A DNA stretch of 64,000 nt from Teredinibacter turnerae T7901 (GCF_000023025.1 NC_012997.1:2787125-2851124), one strand, 5' to 3'. Positions 9,780 through 22,331 are shown, numbered from the stretch's first letter. The notes: a model not told the origin generated them from the sequence alone. Numbers and translations are program-made.

Positions 9780-10948
9780 TACGCATCCCCCTTCGCCGCT
9801 TTAACCACCTGCTCTGCTGCGTCAGTAAGGCTGGTCGCAGCAATAATATTCAGGCCGCTGTCAGCAAGAACTTTAGCGCCAAGTTCCGCATTGTTACCTT
9901 CAAGGCGGCAAACGACAGGAATCTTCACTCCAACTTCTTCGACAGCGCCGATGACACCCTCAGCAATTAGATCACAACGCACGATACCGCCGAAGATATT
10001 GATCAGAACAGCGGATACGCTTTCGTCTGACAGAATAATTTTAAATGCTTCGACTACGCGCTCTTTGGTCGCACCACCACCAACGTCAAGGAAGTTTGCG
10101 GGCTGACCGCCGTGTAACTTAACGATATCCATGGTACCCATCGCAAGACCGGCACCATTGACCATACAGCCGATATTGCCATCAAGGGCGACATAGTTGA
10201 GCTCCCACTTGGCCGCATGCGCTTCGCGCTCGTCTTCTTGCGAAGGATCGTGCATCTCTTTCAGCGCAGGTTGGCGATAAAGTGCATTGCCGTCGATGTT
10301 AATTTTGGCATCCAGACAGTGCAGATCACCTTCTTTGGTAATAACCAGAGGATTGATCTCCAGCAGAGCCAAATCTTTCTCTTTAAACATCTTGGCCAGG
10401 CCGAGGAATATCTGGGTAAATTGCTTGATCTGTTTGCCTTCCAAGCCGAGTTTGAATGCGAGATCACGAGCTTGGTAGGGCTGTGCACCTGCCAGCGGAT
10501 CAATAATCGCTTTCAGAATTTTTTCAGGGGTCTCTTCAGCAACTTTCTCGATTTCTACGCCGCCTTCTGTGGAAGCCATGAAAACGATACGACGAGTCGA
10601 ACGGTCAACCACGGCGCCCAGGTACAACTCCTGATCGATATCAGTACAGGTTTCTACCAGGATACGACTAACAGGCTGGCCATTTTCGTCGGTTTGATAG
10701 GTGACGAGGTTCTTGCCTAGCCATTGCTTGGCAAACTCTTCGATTTCAGCCTTGGATTTTACCAGCTTCACACCGCCAGCTTTACCGCGACCACCCGCAT
10801 GTACCTGAGCTTTTACCACCCAGGTGTCTCCACCGAGAATACCTGCTGCACTTGCAGCTTCGGCAGGAGTTTCCGCAGCGACGCCCTTGGATACGGGCAA
10901 ACCGTATTCGGCAAACAACTGCTTACCCTGATACTCATGTAAGTTCAT
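9779..10948 (-). CDS. sucC: Succinyl-CoA synthetase, beta subunit
   Basis: ATP-grasp subunit of succinyl-CoA synthetase, 389 residues. The start [19 protein letters not shown] and the [13 protein letters not shown] nucleotide-binding stretch are diagnostic. The C-terminal [13 protein letters not shown] and CRLEGNN segments complete the family pattern. It follows lpd after a 175-base spacer that contains a large hairpin, so sucCD may be expressed at a level different from the upstream genes. Confidence 0.97.
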   Translation of the reverse strand: MNLHEYQGKQLFAEYGLPVSKGVAAETPAEAASAAGILGGDTWVVKAQVHAGGRGKAGGVKLVKSKAEIEEFAKQWLGKNLVTYQTDENGQPVSRILVETCTDIDQELYLGAVVDRSTRRIVFMASTEGGVEIEKVAEETPEKILKAIIDPLAGAQPYQARDLAFKLGLEGKQIKQFTQIFLGLAKMFKEKDLALLEINPLVITKEGDLHCLDAKINIDGNALYRQPALKEMHDPSQEDEREAHAAKWELNYVALDGNIGCMVNGAGLAMGTMDIVKLHGGQPANFLDVGGGATKERVVEAFKIILSDESVSAVLINIFGGIVRCDLIAEGVIGAVEEVGVKIPVVCRLEGNNAELGAKVLADSGLNIIAATSLTDAAEQVVKAAKGDA

Positions 10949-11059
10949 TGTCTTATCCTGTTACATCCGCGCTACATTGGCGTTGACCAACGGAGCTTGG
11001 AAAGGTTTATAACGTTATTTTGCAGTGGAAATCTCCACCGTTCCCAATGAGAGCGTAGC

Positions 11060-11087
11060 GAACAATCTGGCGTTCGCCAGACTGTTC
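11060..11087. repeat. Intercistronic hairpin between lpd and sucC
   Basis: GAACAATCTGGCG at 11060-11072 and CGCCAGACTGTTC at 11075-11087 pair over 13 positions with one mismatch and a 2-base spacer. It sits in the 175-base lpd-sucC gap inside the TCA cluster. There is no T-tract, so an mRNA stability or processing element, or a REP-like palindrome, is more likely than a terminator. Confidence 0.65.
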
Positions 11088-11123
11088 ATCACCCTTCTTT
11101 CTCTTTGTAATGTTGCTAACTGC

Positions 11124-12626
<1,503 letters not shown>

Positions 12627-12677
12627 CTAAGGGGCTGATTGCATGCAATAGCCCCCAAAAGAACGGAAACTTACCCG

Positions 12678-13916
12678 TTAGATTTCCAGCAGGATGCGCG
12701 CTGGATCTTCGATCATTTCCTTAATGGCGACCAGGAAGGATACGGCTTCTTTACCGTCGATAAGGCGGTGATCATAAGAGAGCGCGAGGTACATCATCGG
12801 CAAAATTTTAACTTCGCCATTTACTGCCATCGGGCGCTCCTGGATTTTGTGCATACCCAAAATTGCAGCCTGTGGAGGATTGAGGATAGGCGTAGACAGC
12901 AACGAACCAAATACACCGCCGTTGGTGATGGTGAAGGTTCCACCCTGCATTTCCTCGATACCGATTTTGCCATCGCGCGCACGCAGGCCAAAGTCACGAA
13001 TACCGTTTTCGATAGCTGCCAGGCTCATGTTTTCGGTGTTTCGCAACACGGGAACAACTAAACCTTTAGGCGTAGAAACCGCAACACCTATATCTTGATA
13101 ACCGTGATATACGATGTCGTTACCGTCGATCGATGCGTTAACAGCTGGGATTCTGCGCAAGGCTTCAACCGCGGCTTTAACAAAAAAGCCCATAAAGCCC
13201 AGACGGGTTCCATTGTGAACCTTTTCGAACATATCCTTATATTGCGAACGCAATTTCATGATCGGTTCCATGTTCACTTCGTTAAACGTGGTCAGCATGG
13301 CCGTAGTTTGCGTCGCGTCCAGTAGACGCTCTGCAATTCGTGCACGCAAGCGCGTCATAGGTACACGTTTTTCGATCCTTTCCCCACTACCTTCTACTGC
13401 AACTGCCGGCGCTGACGATTTTGCCGCAGCAGGTGCTGGTTTAGCCGCTGGCGCAGGCGCCGCTGCAGGTTCGTCTTTATGTGCTGCGACATCTTCTTTT
13501 GTGATGCGACCTCCCTTGCCAGTACCTTTAACTTTGGCAAGGTCGATTCCTTTCTCCTGAGCGAGCTTTTTCGCGGCGGGGGCAGCTAAAATGTCGGAGT
13601 TGTCGCCACTATCGCTGCCACCAGCACTTGCAGGTTCAGCGCTGGGCGACGCGGGTTCACTGGAATCCGCCGCAGCTTCGCCTTCGTTAAACAGAGCAAT
13701 AACTTCGTTACTGGTGACGGTGTCGCCTTCCCCCTTCAATATTTCCTTCATCACACCCGCGGCAGGAGCAGGAACTTCCTGAACAACCTTGTCAGTTTCG
13801 ATGTCGACAATAATTTCATCGCGAGCAAATGCTTCGCCTGGTTGTTTGTGCCATGTGGCAATAGTGCCTTCCTGAACAGATTCAGGAAACGTAGGGACTT
13901 TTATTTCGTTACTCAT
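12678..13916 (-). CDS. sucB: Dihydrolipoyl succinyltransferase (E2 of 2-oxoglutarate dehydrogenase)
   Basis: Core acyltransferase of the 2-oxoglutarate dehydrogenase complex, 412 residues. There is one lipoyl domain (1-76) with lipoyl lysine K43 in ETDKVVQE. An Ala/Pro/Glu-rich hinge follows, then the E1/E3-binding domain ([20 protein letters not shown], about 110-147). A second Ala/Pro hinge leads to the catalytic domain, with DHRLIDG carrying H383 and D387. A single lipoyl domain fits the succinyl type. It is 48 bases downstream of sucA and 102 bases upstream of lpd. Confidence 0.97.
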   Translation of the reverse strand: MSNEIKVPTFPESVQEGTIATWHKQPGEAFARDEIIVDIETDKVVQEVPAPAAGVMKEILKGEGDTVTSNEVIALFNEGEAAADSSEPASPSAEPASAGGSDSGDNSDILAAPAAKKLAQEKGIDLAKVKGTGKGGRITKEDVAAHKDEPAAAPAPAAKPAPAAAKSSAPAVAVEGSGERIEKRVPMTRLRARIAERLLDATQTTAMLTTFNEVNMEPIMKLRSQYKDMFEKVHNGTRLGFMGFFVKAAVEALRRIPAVNASIDGNDIVYHGYQDIGVAVSTPKGLVVPVLRNTENMSLAAIENGIRDFGLRARDGKIGIEEMQGGTFTITNGGVFGSLLSTPILNPPQAAILGMHKIQERPMAVNGEVKILPMMYLALSYDHRLIDGKEAVSFLVAIKEMIEDPARILLEI

Positions 13917-13964
13917 TACGGGTGTGTCCTTATCGCTTTTTCGCTAAGAAACTGTTAACTAAAC

Positions 13965-16802
13965 TCAAACACTGGTGTCCAGTGCTGCATTAATAAATTT
14001 GTTCAATTCATCCAGGTGCGTAGACATGTAGCCTGCAGCAGGGGCCGACGATGATGCTCGCCCAACATACCGCAAGTACGCGTCTTCATTTACACGTTCC
14101 ACCACACGACGCATGCGGTGATGGCTGGAGAACCAAGCTCCCTGATTCATCGGCTCTTCCTGACACCAAATAACATCGGTCACGTGCGCGTATGGCTTCA
14201 AGGTCATACGCAAATCTTCCTCAGGGAATGGATAGAGCTGTTCAATGCGGATCAGTGCAACATCTTTTTGTTCGCGTTCTTCACGCGCTTCATAAAGGTG
14301 GTAGTACACTTTACCACTGCACAGGATGACGCGTTTAACCTCGCTGGCTTCCGCTTCACAATCACCGATAACGGTTTCGAAGCGGCCGTCCGCCAATTCT
14401 TCCAGCGTCGAGGTCGCGAGTTTGTGTCGCAAAATCCATTTGGGGCTCATCACCACCAGAGGGCGACGCATATAGCGAATCGCCTGGCGGCGCAGCATGT
14501 GATACACCTGAGCAGGGGTGGTGGGAATGCACACCTGAATATTGTGCTCTGCACACAGCTGCATAAAACGTTCGAGGCGCGCCGACGAATGTTCTGGCCC
14601 CTGCCCCTCGTAACCGTGTGGCAACAGCATGGTCAGCCCGCACAGGCGCTGCCATTTGTGCTCACCACTGGTGATGAACTGATCGATAACCACCTGCGCA
14701 CCGTTGGCGAAATCGCCGAACTGTGCCTCCCAGATCGTCAACCCGCCGGGTGTGGTAGTTGCGTAACCATACTCGAACGCTAAAACAGCTTCCTCAGACA
14801 AGTATGAGTCGTAAATATCCAGCGGCCCCTGGTTCTCGTCTACGTGCTCCAATGGCAAATAACAACTGCCGTCCTTTTGATTGTGCACCACCGCATGACG
14901 ATGCGAGAAGGTACCACGACCAACGTCCTGACCAGTAATCCGAACACGATACCCTTGCTTGAGCAGGGTTGCGTAGGCGAGAGTTTCTGCCATACCCCAA
15001 TTGATAGGCAAGGCGCCACCCGCCATCTTGCGGCGGTCGTCATAAATTTTTGCGACTTGACGCTGTACCTGAACGCCATCCGGAATACTGCTTATCTGCT
15101 CTGCTAGCGCTTGCAGGTCTTTTATCGGATAACCACTCTCGTAAGGCGTTTGCCAGTCATGTCCGATATAAGGCGACCAATTAACAAATAGAGACGAATC
15201 CGGCTCACTAACCAAGCCCTCAGCTACGTCTTCCCCGCGATCCAGTTTTGCGCGGTAGTCATTCAGATAGCCTTCGGCTTCATCCTGAGTAATCACCCCA
15301 TCGTTAACCAACTGCTCGGCGTAGAGAGTGCGCGTAGTTTTATGAGAACGAATTGCTTTGTACATCAATGGCTGCGTGGCTGACGGCTCGTCGGTCTCAT
15401 TGTGACCACGACGGCGGTAGCACACCAGATCGATAACCACGTCTTTGCGGAACTCGTTGCGGTAATCAGCAGCCAAGTTAGTAACGAAAACAACGGCTTC
15501 CGGGTCATCCGCATTTACATGGAAAATCGGCGCCTCGATCATTTTTGCCACGTCTGTCGCGTAGGTTGTAGAGCGAGAGTCGTCCTGGCGACTGGTAGTG
15601 AAACCAACCTGGTTATTGATGACCAGATGAACTGTACCGCCTGTGCGATACGCTCGGGTCTGCGACATCTGGAAGGTTTCCATTACGACACCCTGACCAG
15701 CAAAAGCCGCATCGCCATGAATAACCACTGGAACGACCATATTACCGCGCTGATCATCGCGACGATCCTGCCGCGCACGAACAGAACCCTGTACGACGGG
15801 AGATACGATTTCCAGATGAGACGGGTTGAACGCAAGGGCCAAGTGCATTTCGCCGCCAGGTGTCATGACATTTGAGGAGAAGCCTTGGTGGTATTTTACG
15901 TCACCCGACGTATCAACCAGCTTCTTACCTTCAAATTCATCAAACAAATCAGATGGATTTTTGCCCAACACGTTAACAAGTGTGTTCAAGCGGCCACGAT
16001 GGGCCATACCGATGACCATCTCTTTTGCGCCATAAGTGCCGCACCGCTTGATTAATGTATCAAGCGTTGGGATCAGACTTTCGCCACCTTCCAGGCCAAA
16101 ACGCTTGGTGCCAGGGTACTTACTATCCAGATGACGTTCCAGCCCTTCTGCGGCTGTGAGTCTTTTCAGCAAGTATTGCTTCGCTTTGGGACCTAAGTCT
16201 GGGCGCGCACGAGAGCTCTCGAGACGCTGTAACAACCAGCGACGCTCTTCATAGTTGGTGATGTGCATCACCTCGGAACCAATTTTGCCGCAATAGGTTT
16301 GCTCAAGGTCACCGATAATCTGGTTAAGGGTGCCCTCTTTGTAACCGAACGACAAATCGCCAGTCTGGAATACAGAGTCAAGATCCGCCACGTTCAGGTT
16401 GTGAAAACTCAGATCGAGGTCTTGGGGGCTTTTGCGTTCGCGCAAACGCAGTGGATCGAGATCCGCTTTTTGGTGGCCGCTCAAACGATATGCATTCACC
16501 AACTGAACAACTTCAACCTGCTTTCTTTCATGAGCAATATCAGCCGCACCGGAGCCTGGTGCCACCATAGGGCGAGCGCGATTGCGACCTAACAGCTCAA
16601 AATATTCGACAATTTCTGAGTGGCGAACGTCAACGCCGGTGCCACCATTGACCTTAGGCAGTTGATCAAAGTAATCCCGCCATTGCTCGGGTACTGAACC
16701 CGGATCCTGGAGATACTCTTCATACACTTCTTCGACATAGGCAGCGTTGCCCCCAGAAATGTGCGAAGTTTTCCAAAGCAACTCCATTAAACTATCTTGC
16801 AT
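13965..16802 (-). CDS. sucA: 2-oxoglutarate dehydrogenase E1
   Basis: Thiamine diphosphate enzyme that decarboxylates 2-oxoglutarate and transfers the succinyl group to SucB. The 945-residue length is standard. The N-terminal SHISGGNAAYVEEVYEEYLQDP region binds the E2/E3 core. The MAHRGRLNTLVNVLGK segment, HGDAAFAGQG and the later HEGQGPEHSSAR-like segment (GYEGQGPEHSSARLERF) are conserved catalytic parts. It follows sdhB after a 170-base gap with weak hairpins. Confidence 0.97.
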   Translation of the reverse strand: MQDSLMELLWKTSHISGGNAAYVEEVYEEYLQDPGSVPEQWRDYFDQLPKVNGGTGVDVRHSEIVEYFELLGRNRARPMVAPGSGAADIAHERKQVEVVQLVNAYRLSGHQKADLDPLRLRERKSPQDLDLSFHNLNVADLDSVFQTGDLSFGYKEGTLNQIIGDLEQTYCGKIGSEVMHITNYEERRWLLQRLESSRARPDLGPKAKQYLLKRLTAAEGLERHLDSKYPGTKRFGLEGGESLIPTLDTLIKRCGTYGAKEMVIGMAHRGRLNTLVNVLGKNPSDLFDEFEGKKLVDTSGDVKYHQGFSSNVMTPGGEMHLALAFNPSHLEIVSPVVQGSVRARQDRRDDQRGNMVVPVVIHGDAAFAGQGVVMETFQMSQTRAYRTGGTVHLVINNQVGFTTSRQDDSRSTTYATDVAKMIEAPIFHVNADDPEAVVFVTNLAADYRNEFRKDVVIDLVCYRRRGHNETDEPSATQPLMYKAIRSHKTTRTLYAEQLVNDGVITQDEAEGYLNDYRAKLDRGEDVAEGLVSEPDSSLFVNWSPYIGHDWQTPYESGYPIKDLQALAEQISSIPDGVQVQRQVAKIYDDRRKMAGGALPINWGMAETLAYATLLKQGYRVRITGQDVGRGTFSHRHAVVHNQKDGSCYLPLEHVDENQGPLDIYDSYLSEEAVLAFEYGYATTTPGGLTIWEAQFGDFANGAQVVIDQFITSGEHKWQRLCGLTMLLPHGYEGQGPEHSSARLERFMQLCAEHNIQVCIPTTPAQVYHMLRRQAIRYMRRPLVVMSPKWILRHKLATSTLEELADGRFETVIGDCEAEASEVKRVILCSGKVYYHLYEAREEREQKDVALIRIEQLYPFPEEDLRMTLKPYAHVTDVIWCQEEPMNQGAWFSSHHRMRRVVERVNEDAYLRYVGRASSSAPAAGYMSTHLDELNKFINAALDTSV

Positions 16803-16972
16803 TGTTTGCTCACCACGTCTCGGGGCCTGGTCGGCACCCTCTTTTGACTTTCAAATTTATCCTGAGTATAGAAAAGCCTGCGCTTTATGCGCGAAACCGG
16901 AGTCGTTTTAACACGTGCTCCGGTATGCGATCGCCTCTCGTGAAGGCGGACTTTCCACAGAGTTTTACGACT

Positions 16973-17689
16973 TTATGTCGCTCGGTGCAACAGCATACTA
17001 CGAATATGGCCAATAGCACGTGTAGGGTTCAGACCTTTCGGACAAACATCTACACAATTTTGAATGCCATGACAGCGAAATACGCTGAATGGATCATCAA
17101 GATTGGCCAGCCGTTCATTAGTGGCCGTATCACGACTGTCAGCTAAAAAGCGGTATGCCTGCAGCAACCCTGCGGGGCCGATAAATTTATCCGGGTTCCA
17201 CCAGAATGATGGACAACTGGTCGAACAGCATGCGCACAAAATACACTCGTAAAGGCCATCCAGTTTTTCACGGTCTTCCTGGCTCTGCAAACGCTCGATC
17301 GCCGGTGCTGGCTGATCGTTTTGCAGAAAAGGATCTACTTTGCGGAACTGGGCGTAAAACTGGCTCATATCGATTACCAGGTCACGAATAACCGGCAGCC
17401 CGGGCAATGGCCGCAATATCAGCTTGTTGTTTTTTGTACACTCAGACAATGGCGTTACGCAGGCCAAACCGTTTTTACCGGAGATGTTCATCCCGTCTGA
17501 ACCACACACACCCTCGCGGCATGACCGACGATAAGACAGGCTAGCATCCTGAGCCTTGAGCAACTCCAACACATCCAGCACCATCAAATCCTTACCTTCG
17601 GTATCGACCTCGTAGGTCTGCATGTAAGGTTCTTTGTCAGTTTCCGGATTGTAACGATAAACTTCTACTTTCAGCATCTTCTCATCCAC
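16973..17689 (-). CDS. sdhB: Succinate dehydrogenase iron-sulfur subunit
   Basis: Electron-transfer subunit of complex II, 238 residues. The N-terminal ferredoxin domain has the 2Fe-2S ligands in SCREGVCGSDGMN (C57, C62) and C77. The C-terminal part carries the 4Fe-4S and 3Fe-4S ligands in CILCACCSTSCPSFWWN and CVDVCPKGLNPTRAIG. It starts six bases after the sdhA stop. All three cluster-binding motifs are intact. Confidence 0.97.
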   Translation of the reverse strand: MDEKMLKVEVYRYNPETDKEPYMQTYEVDTEGKDLMVLDVLELLKAQDASLSYRRSCREGVCGSDGMNISGKNGLACVTPLSECTKNNKLILRPLPGLPVIRDLVIDMSQFYAQFRKVDPFLQNDQPAPAIERLQSQEDREKLDGLYECILCACCSTSCPSFWWNPDKFIGPAGLLQAYRFLADSRDTATNERLANLDDPFSVFRCHGIQNCVDVCPKGLNPTRAIGHIRSMLLHRAT

Positions 17690-17695
17690 CCAGTA

Positions 17696-19468
17696 TTAGT
17701 AGGTTCGAACTTTGGGTTCGAAGGCTTCCATGGTTTTTGGCGCAAAATTAACATCGCGCTTACCAACACGCTTCTCACCAGGGAAGTACATGGAATGACA
17801 CAACCAGTTCGCATCGTCACGCTCTTGGAAGTCTTCACGGGCGTGAGCACCGCGCGACTCTTTGCGAACTTCTGCAGCGATCGCAGTAGCCTCAGCCACT
17901 TCAAACAGGTTTTGAACTTCAAGTGCTTCAATACGCGCAGTATTAAATGCTTTGCTCTTGTCCGTCAGCGTAATATTTTCTACTCGCCCGCGCAGGTCGG
18001 CCAATTTTTTAATGCCCTCCTGCATAAACTCACCCTTGCGGAATACACCGAAATGATTCTGCATAATTCCCTGCAATTCAGTACGCAATGCAGATGCAGA
18101 CTCACCACTGCTGGAATCGTTCACTTTATTTAAACGCGCCATAGCAGCATCGAGGTCACTCTCGGATGGATCGCGCAGCTCAATACCCTCACGCAACGAC
18201 TTCTCAATAAACAAACCAGATGCCCGACCGAACACCACCAGATCCAGTAATGAGTTACCACCGAGTCGGTTGGCGCCGTGTACAGACACACATGCCGCTT
18301 CACCACAGGCAAAGAAGCCATCGACAATTTCGTCCTGCCCCTGCGCGTTCTGAGTCAGCGCCTGGCCATGAATATTGGTTGGAATACCACCCATCATATA
18401 GTGACAGGTAGGTACAACAGGAATTGGATCTTTGATTGGGTCGACATGCGCGAAAGTGCGCGAAAGCTCGAGAATACCCGGCAAGCGCTGGTTAAGTGTA
18501 TCTGCACCAAGGTGATCCAGCTTCAAAAACACATGATCACCATTCGGCCCGCAGCCACGTCCCTCGAGGATTTCTAGCACCATTGAACGGGCAACAACGT
18601 CCCGGCCAGCCAGATCTTTAGCGTTGGGCGCGTAACGCTCCATAAAACGTTCGCCATCTTTGTTAATCAGGTAACCGCCTTCTCCGCGACAACCCTCAGT
18701 AACCAGCACACCCGCACCGTGAATACCCGTTGGGTGGAACTGCCACATTTCCATATCCTGCACGGGGAAACCCGCGCGCAATGCCATACCAATGCCGTCA
18801 CCGGTATTAATGTGCGCATTGGTTGTGGAGGCGAAAATACGACCGGCACCACCAGTCGCAAGCACGGTTGCTTTCGACTTGATGTAAACAACTTCACCGT
18901 CTTCCATGTTTATCGCGATAACGCCGCAGACAGCGCCGTCCTGATTTTTAACAAGATCGACCGCAAACCATTCGTTAAGAAATACAGTGTTGTTCTTTAT
19001 ATTGCCCTGGTAAAGCGCATGCAACAACGCGTGACCGGTCCGGTCAGCGGCTGCACAGGTTCGCGCAGCCTGCCCACCGCGACCGAAGTCTTTAGATTGA
19101 CCACCAAATGGACGCTGATAAATACGTCCATTTTCGGTACGCGAGAATGGAAGGCCCATGTGTTCCAATTCAAACACCGCTTCTGGCCCCACAGAACACA
19201 TGTACTCAATAGCATCCTGATCACCAATATAATCAGAACCTTTCACAGTGTCGTACATGTGCCAGCGCCAGTCATCATTCGGATCCGAGCTCGCAATCGC
19301 ACAGGTAATTCCACCCTGCGCAGACACGGTGTGAGAACGCGTAGGAAAAACTTTAGTAACCACTGCGGTTTTAAAGCCGGATTGCGCCATTTGCAGCGCA
19401 GCGCGCATACCGGCGCCACCACCACCTACAACAATACCGTCAAAAGTGATTGTGCGAATATTAGCCAT
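17696..19468 (-). CDS. sdhA: Succinate dehydrogenase flavoprotein subunit
   Basis: Catalytic subunit of complex II, oxidising succinate to fumarate with covalently bound FAD, 590 residues. The FAD motif GGGGAG is at 15-20, and H46 in SHTVSAQGG is the expected flavin-linkage histidine. The [21 protein letters not shown] and GRDVVARSM segments belong to the active site. Its ATG overlaps the sdhD stop (TAATG). The aerobic sdhCDAB order together with the suc genes favours succinate dehydrogenase over fumarate reductase. Confidence 0.97.
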   Translation of the reverse strand: MANIRTITFDGIVVGGGGAGMRAALQMAQSGFKTAVVTKVFPTRSHTVSAQGGITCAIASSDPNDDWRWHMYDTVKGSDYIGDQDAIEYMCSVGPEAVFELEHMGLPFSRTENGRIYQRPFGGQSKDFGRGGQAARTCAAADRTGHALLHALYQGNIKNNTVFLNEWFAVDLVKNQDGAVCGVIAINMEDGEVVYIKSKATVLATGGAGRIFASTTNAHINTGDGIGMALRAGFPVQDMEMWQFHPTGIHGAGVLVTEGCRGEGGYLINKDGERFMERYAPNAKDLAGRDVVARSMVLEILEGRGCGPNGDHVFLKLDHLGADTLNQRLPGILELSRTFAHVDPIKDPIPVVPTCHYMMGGIPTNIHGQALTQNAQGQDEIVDGFFACGEAACVSVHGANRLGGNSLLDLVVFGRASGLFIEKSLREGIELRDPSESDLDAAMARLNKVNDSSSGESASALRTELQGIMQNHFGVFRKGEFMQEGIKKLADLRGRVENITLTDKSKAFNTARIEALEVQNLFEVAEATAIAAEVRKESRGAHAREDFQERDDANWLCHSMYFPGEKRVGKRDVNFAPKTMEAFEPKVRTY

Positions 19469-19839
19469 TATTTAAACCCCCACAAGATTTCCACGCCCCA
19501 CACCAAAAACGTGACACTAATGAGCGCATATATAAGAAGCGCAATCATGCGCAACATCAAGGCAGACGAACCGATCATGCGAGAGGTTACATAGTCAGTC
19601 AGCACGCCCCACAGACCAATCCATCCATGAGCTACTGTGCTGACCAGCACCAGCAAGCTAAAAACACGCATCCACAACTGGGAGTAAAACCCTGACCACT
19701 CCGCATACGTCAATTGAGGGTGCAAAATAAGAAAACCCAAAACCACCAGGGTATAAGTTGCTAGCACCAACGCGCTAAAACGCTGAATCAACCAATCGGA
19801 AAGACCACTGCGGCCCCAACTTGTAATGGCAGTTACCAT
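19468..19839 (-). CDS. sdhD: Succinate dehydrogenase membrane anchor SdhD
   Basis: Hydrophobic anchor of complex II, 123 residues with three transmembrane helices. The [18 protein letters not shown] segment and the histidine of [15 protein letters not shown], the expected heme b ligand, are visible. I place the start at ATG 19839, which has an AGGAG ribosome-binding site about seven bases upstream; an in-frame TTG at 19845 sits too close to that site. The start overlaps the sdhC stop, so the two anchors are co-translated. Confidence 0.9.
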   Translation of the reverse strand: MVTAITSWGRSGLSDWLIQRFSALVLATYTLVVLGFLILHPQLTYAEWSGFYSQLWMRVFSLLVLVSTVAHGWIGLWGVLTDYVTSRMIGSSALMLRMIALLIYALISVTFLVWGVEILWGFK

Positions 19840-20207
19840 ACCCAAACTCCTGCTGCGATAATCAATACAATAGCGAGCACCAGGGCGACCTTCGCGCCGC
19901 GCTTGCCACCCTCAAGGCTTTCGCCCACACCAGCGTCCATAATCAAATGGCGCACACCGGCAACAAAGTGATAAGCGAGCGCCGACAACACGCCCCACAA
20001 CACTATTTTTGCCAGGGGCGACGCGAGCAGTTCTTTCAGCTCATCAAAACTTTCTTCAGACGTAAGGCTCATGTCGAGCATGTAGAGCAACACAAGCACA
20101 CCAGCAAGCAAAACCACACCAGATACCCGATGCAGAATTGACACATAAGCCGTTACCGGCAGCTTGATAGTGGAAATATCCAGATTAACGGGGCGATTGG
20201 TTTTCAC
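19833..20207 (-). CDS. sdhC: Succinate dehydrogenase cytochrome b556 subunit SdhC
   Basis: Large cytochrome b anchor of complex II, 124 residues with three membrane helices. The start is GTG (product begins with KTNRPVNLDI, the SdhC signature). SILHRVSGVVL contains the conserved quinone-site Ser/Arg region, and AYHFVAGVRHLIMD holds the heme-ligand histidine. It is the first gene of the sdhCDAB-sucAB-lpd-sucCD cluster. A plausible promoter is about 300 bases upstream. Confidence 0.93.
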   Translation of the reverse strand: MKTNRPVNLDISTIKLPVTAYVSILHRVSGVVLLAGVLVLLYMLDMSLTSEESFDELKELLASPLAKIVLWGVLSALAYHFVAGVRHLIMDAGVGESLEGGKRGAKVALVLAIVLIIAAGVWVW

Positions 20208-20506
20208 GGTAGTCTCACACCTTACTATCCAATTTCATGGGTAACACCAGCAGAGCCAGTGATGCGATTTTCAGAGCGCGGGGATTATTCCTGTTATCGA
20301 GCGCAAAATGCCTTTTAGCGATAAAAAACCCACGCACAATTCAGCTAAAACCTTTCAATGCGAAAATTTAAACCTGCAAGAACGCGTTAACTCAACACCA
20401 AGCTGAGCGCACTTGACAGAAATCATCACTGAATATGTTAGGGAAGGCAAAATAACGTATCAGGCGCCGGTTTATTTAGCGCGAGCGCGCTTAGAAACCG
20501 CGCCGA

Positions 20507-20535
20507 ATTATAGTTATGAGACAGTAAAATTACAA
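20507..20535 (-). promoter_or_regulatory. Candidate sigma-70 promoter for the sdh-suc cluster
   Basis: On the minus strand TTGTAA (20535-20530) and TATAAT (20512-20507) are 17 bases apart. This gives a perfect -10 and a 4 of 6 -35. The leader to sdhC would be about 290 bases. Other starts nearer to sdhC are possible. Confidence 0.5.
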
Positions 20536-20640
20536 ATGCTTATAAGCACTTAGCACCAATATCTCACGCCCACCCTCGACAGCAATGCACTCAATCTGAA
20601 CAGATGTACGCGCAACACACCAAAATGGACCATAATGGTT

Positions 20641-20702
20641 AAAACCTGACCCAAATTGCTTAAAAAAGCATCCATGCAACGGTAATTAAAGCAGGTTTTT
20701 TT
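20641..20702 (+). ncRNA. Possible small structured RNA ending in a T-tract
   Basis: AAAACCTG at 20641-20648 is complementary to CAGGTTTT at 20692-20699, which runs into a T7 tract. The loop between contains a nested TTGCTT/AAGCA pairing. This looks like the 3' end of a short transcript or an attenuator on the gltA side. No clear promoter was found just upstream, so an RNA product is only suggested. Confidence 0.25.
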
Positions 20703-20853
20703 GATTATGCTCAGAGCATAACAGCGCCTTTCTGTTCAAAATTCACTATAATCGAGCCACGAGTGACGCGCTGGCTCAATTATTTTTATTACCAATAGCG
20801 CTGATCATTTCTGTTTATACCCCTTAACAGAATTAGCGTAGTTACCTTTTTGT

Positions 20854-20872
20854 CCGATTCGTGCAGAATCGG
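20854..20872. promoter_or_regulatory. Palindrome CCGATTC-N5-GAATCGG before the gltA promoter
   Basis: A perfect 7-bp inverted repeat with a 5-base spacer ends five bases ahead of the gltA -35. This is a typical place and size for a dimeric regulator site. The regulator is unknown. Confidence 0.45.
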
Positions 20873-20877
20873 CCCCA

Positions 20878-20907
20878 TTGACAATTGCGGACGGTGCTTC
20901 TTATAGT
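20878..20907 (+). promoter_or_regulatory. Sigma-70 promoter of gltA
   Basis: A perfect -35 TTGACA (20878-20883) is followed after 17 bases by TTATAG (20901-20906), or after 18 bases by TATAGT. The predicted RNA start near 20914 leaves a leader of about 100 bases before the gltA ATG. Confidence 0.75.
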
Positions 20908-21017
20908 GCCCTCCCCTTTTTGCAGCTTTGTGCCCCAACTGGGATTCGCACAACAAGTTCACGATTGCTTCTCGGATTCCCCTAGGGGCAGTCTGCACGA
21001 TACATAGGAGTCCACCA

Positions 21018-22331
21018 ATGACTGATCAGAAGGCAAAGCTTACGGTTGATGGCCTAGAGGGTTCAATTGAACTGCCGGTCTACGCCGGCACCCTCGGCCC
21101 AGATGTAATTGACGTTCGCGCTCTCACCGGCAAAGGCTACTTCACTTACGATCCAGGCTTCGTTTCCACCGCGTCATGCGAATCAAAAATAACTTACATC
21201 GATGGCGAAAAAGGTGTGTTACTCCACCGCGGTTATCCTATCGAAGTGCTCGCAGACAAATCCGACTACCTGGAAACCTGCTACCTCCTGTTGCACGGAG
21301 AATTACCATCGCAGAGTGAGTACGAGGAGTTCGTCGGAATCATTACCAATCACACTATGGTGCATGAGTCGATTTCCCGCTTCTTCCGGGGATTCCACTA
21401 CGATTCACACCCAATGGCAATGATGTGCGGTATTGTGGGAGCGCTGTCAGCTTTCTATCACGACTCGCTTGATATCAGTAACGCCCGCCATCGCATTATT
21501 TCGGCGCATCGCCTGATCGCCAAAGTACCTACGCTGGCCGCCATGTGCTACAAGCATTCACAAGGTCAGCCGTTCATGTACCCGAATAACAGCCTGAGTT
21601 ATTCGGAAAACTTCCTGCACATGATGTTCGGTACCCCTTGCAATGATCCAGATGTAAGCCCGGTACTGGCCAATGCAATGGACAAAATATTCCTGCTTCA
21701 CGCGGATCACGAGCAAAATGCTTCTACCTCCACAGTGCGTCTCGCAGGTTCTTCCGGTGCTAACCCGTTCGCCTGTATCGCTGCAGGTATTGCTACCCTT
21801 TGGGGGCCTGCTCACGGCGGTGCCAACGAAGCGGTGCTGAACATGCTAGAAGAAATAGGCGATGAGAAAAACATCGATAAGTTTGTCGCTCGCGCGAAAG
21901 ACAAAGACGATCCTTTCCGCTTGATGGGCTTCGGTCACCGGGTCTATAAAAACTTCGACCCTCGCTCGAAAGTTATGAAAAAAGTATGCGACGAAGTATT
22001 GAGCGAACTGGGCCTGGAAGATGATCCACTGCTGAGAATCGCCAAGCGACTCGAACAAATTGCGCTCGAAGATGAATACTTTATTCAGAAGAAACTCTAT
22101 CCCAATGTGGATTTCTACTCCGGCATTATCATGAAGGCGATTGGAATTCCGAAGGATATGTTCACCGTAATCTTTGCTACCGGCCGCACCGTCGGTTGGA
22201 TCGCCCATTGGCATGAGATGATAACCGATGGCTACAAAATCGGTCGTCCGCGTCAGCTTTACACTGGCGCGCCCATTCGCGAGTTTCCAGAGCGAGATTC
22301 ACGTAAAGATGCCAACCCTTCCATTTTTTAA
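21018..22331 (+). CDS. gltA: Citrate synthase (type II)
   Basis: Condenses acetyl-CoA and oxaloacetate to citrate, the first TCA step. I start at ATG 21018 ([12 protein letters not shown]), which has an AGGAG site at 21006; the open frame extends 30 residues upstream but that part is unlike the family. The protein is then 437 residues, as in other hexameric gammaproteobacterial enzymes. [29 protein letters not shown] and [14 protein letters not shown] carry the catalytic histidines and CoA-site residues. It is divergent from the sdh-suc cluster and has its own promoter and terminator. Confidence 0.96.
   Translation: MTDQKAKLTVDGLEGSIELPVYAGTLGPDVIDVRALTGKGYFTYDPGFVSTASCESKITYIDGEKGVLLHRGYPIEVLADKSDYLETCYLLLHGELPSQSEYEEFVGIITNHTMVHESISRFFRGFHYDSHPMAMMCGIVGALSAFYHDSLDISNARHRIISAHRLIAKVPTLAAMCYKHSQGQPFMYPNNSLSYSENFLHMMFGTPCNDPDVSPVLANAMDKIFLLHADHEQNASTSTVRLAGSSGANPFACIAAGIATLWGPAHGGANEAVLNMLEEIGDEKNIDKFVARAKDKDDPFRLMGFGHRVYKNFDPRSKVMKKVCDEVLSELGLEDDPLLRIAKRLEQIALEDEYFIQKKLYPNVDFYSGIIMKAIGIPKDMFTVIFATGRTVGWIAHWHEMITDGYKIGRPRQLYTGAPIREFPERDSRKDANPSIF

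Larger units (their letters stand above)
20208..20877. other. Gene-free divergent control region between sdhC and gltA
   Basis: About 670 bases without a convincing coding frame. It is AT-rich between 20320 and 20800. It contains the sdhC promoter candidate (20507-20535), a TATAAT at 20747-20752 on the + strand without a good -35, and a possible small structured RNA at 20641-20702. A 7-bp palindrome at 20854-20872 lies against the gltA promoter. Confidence 0.6.
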
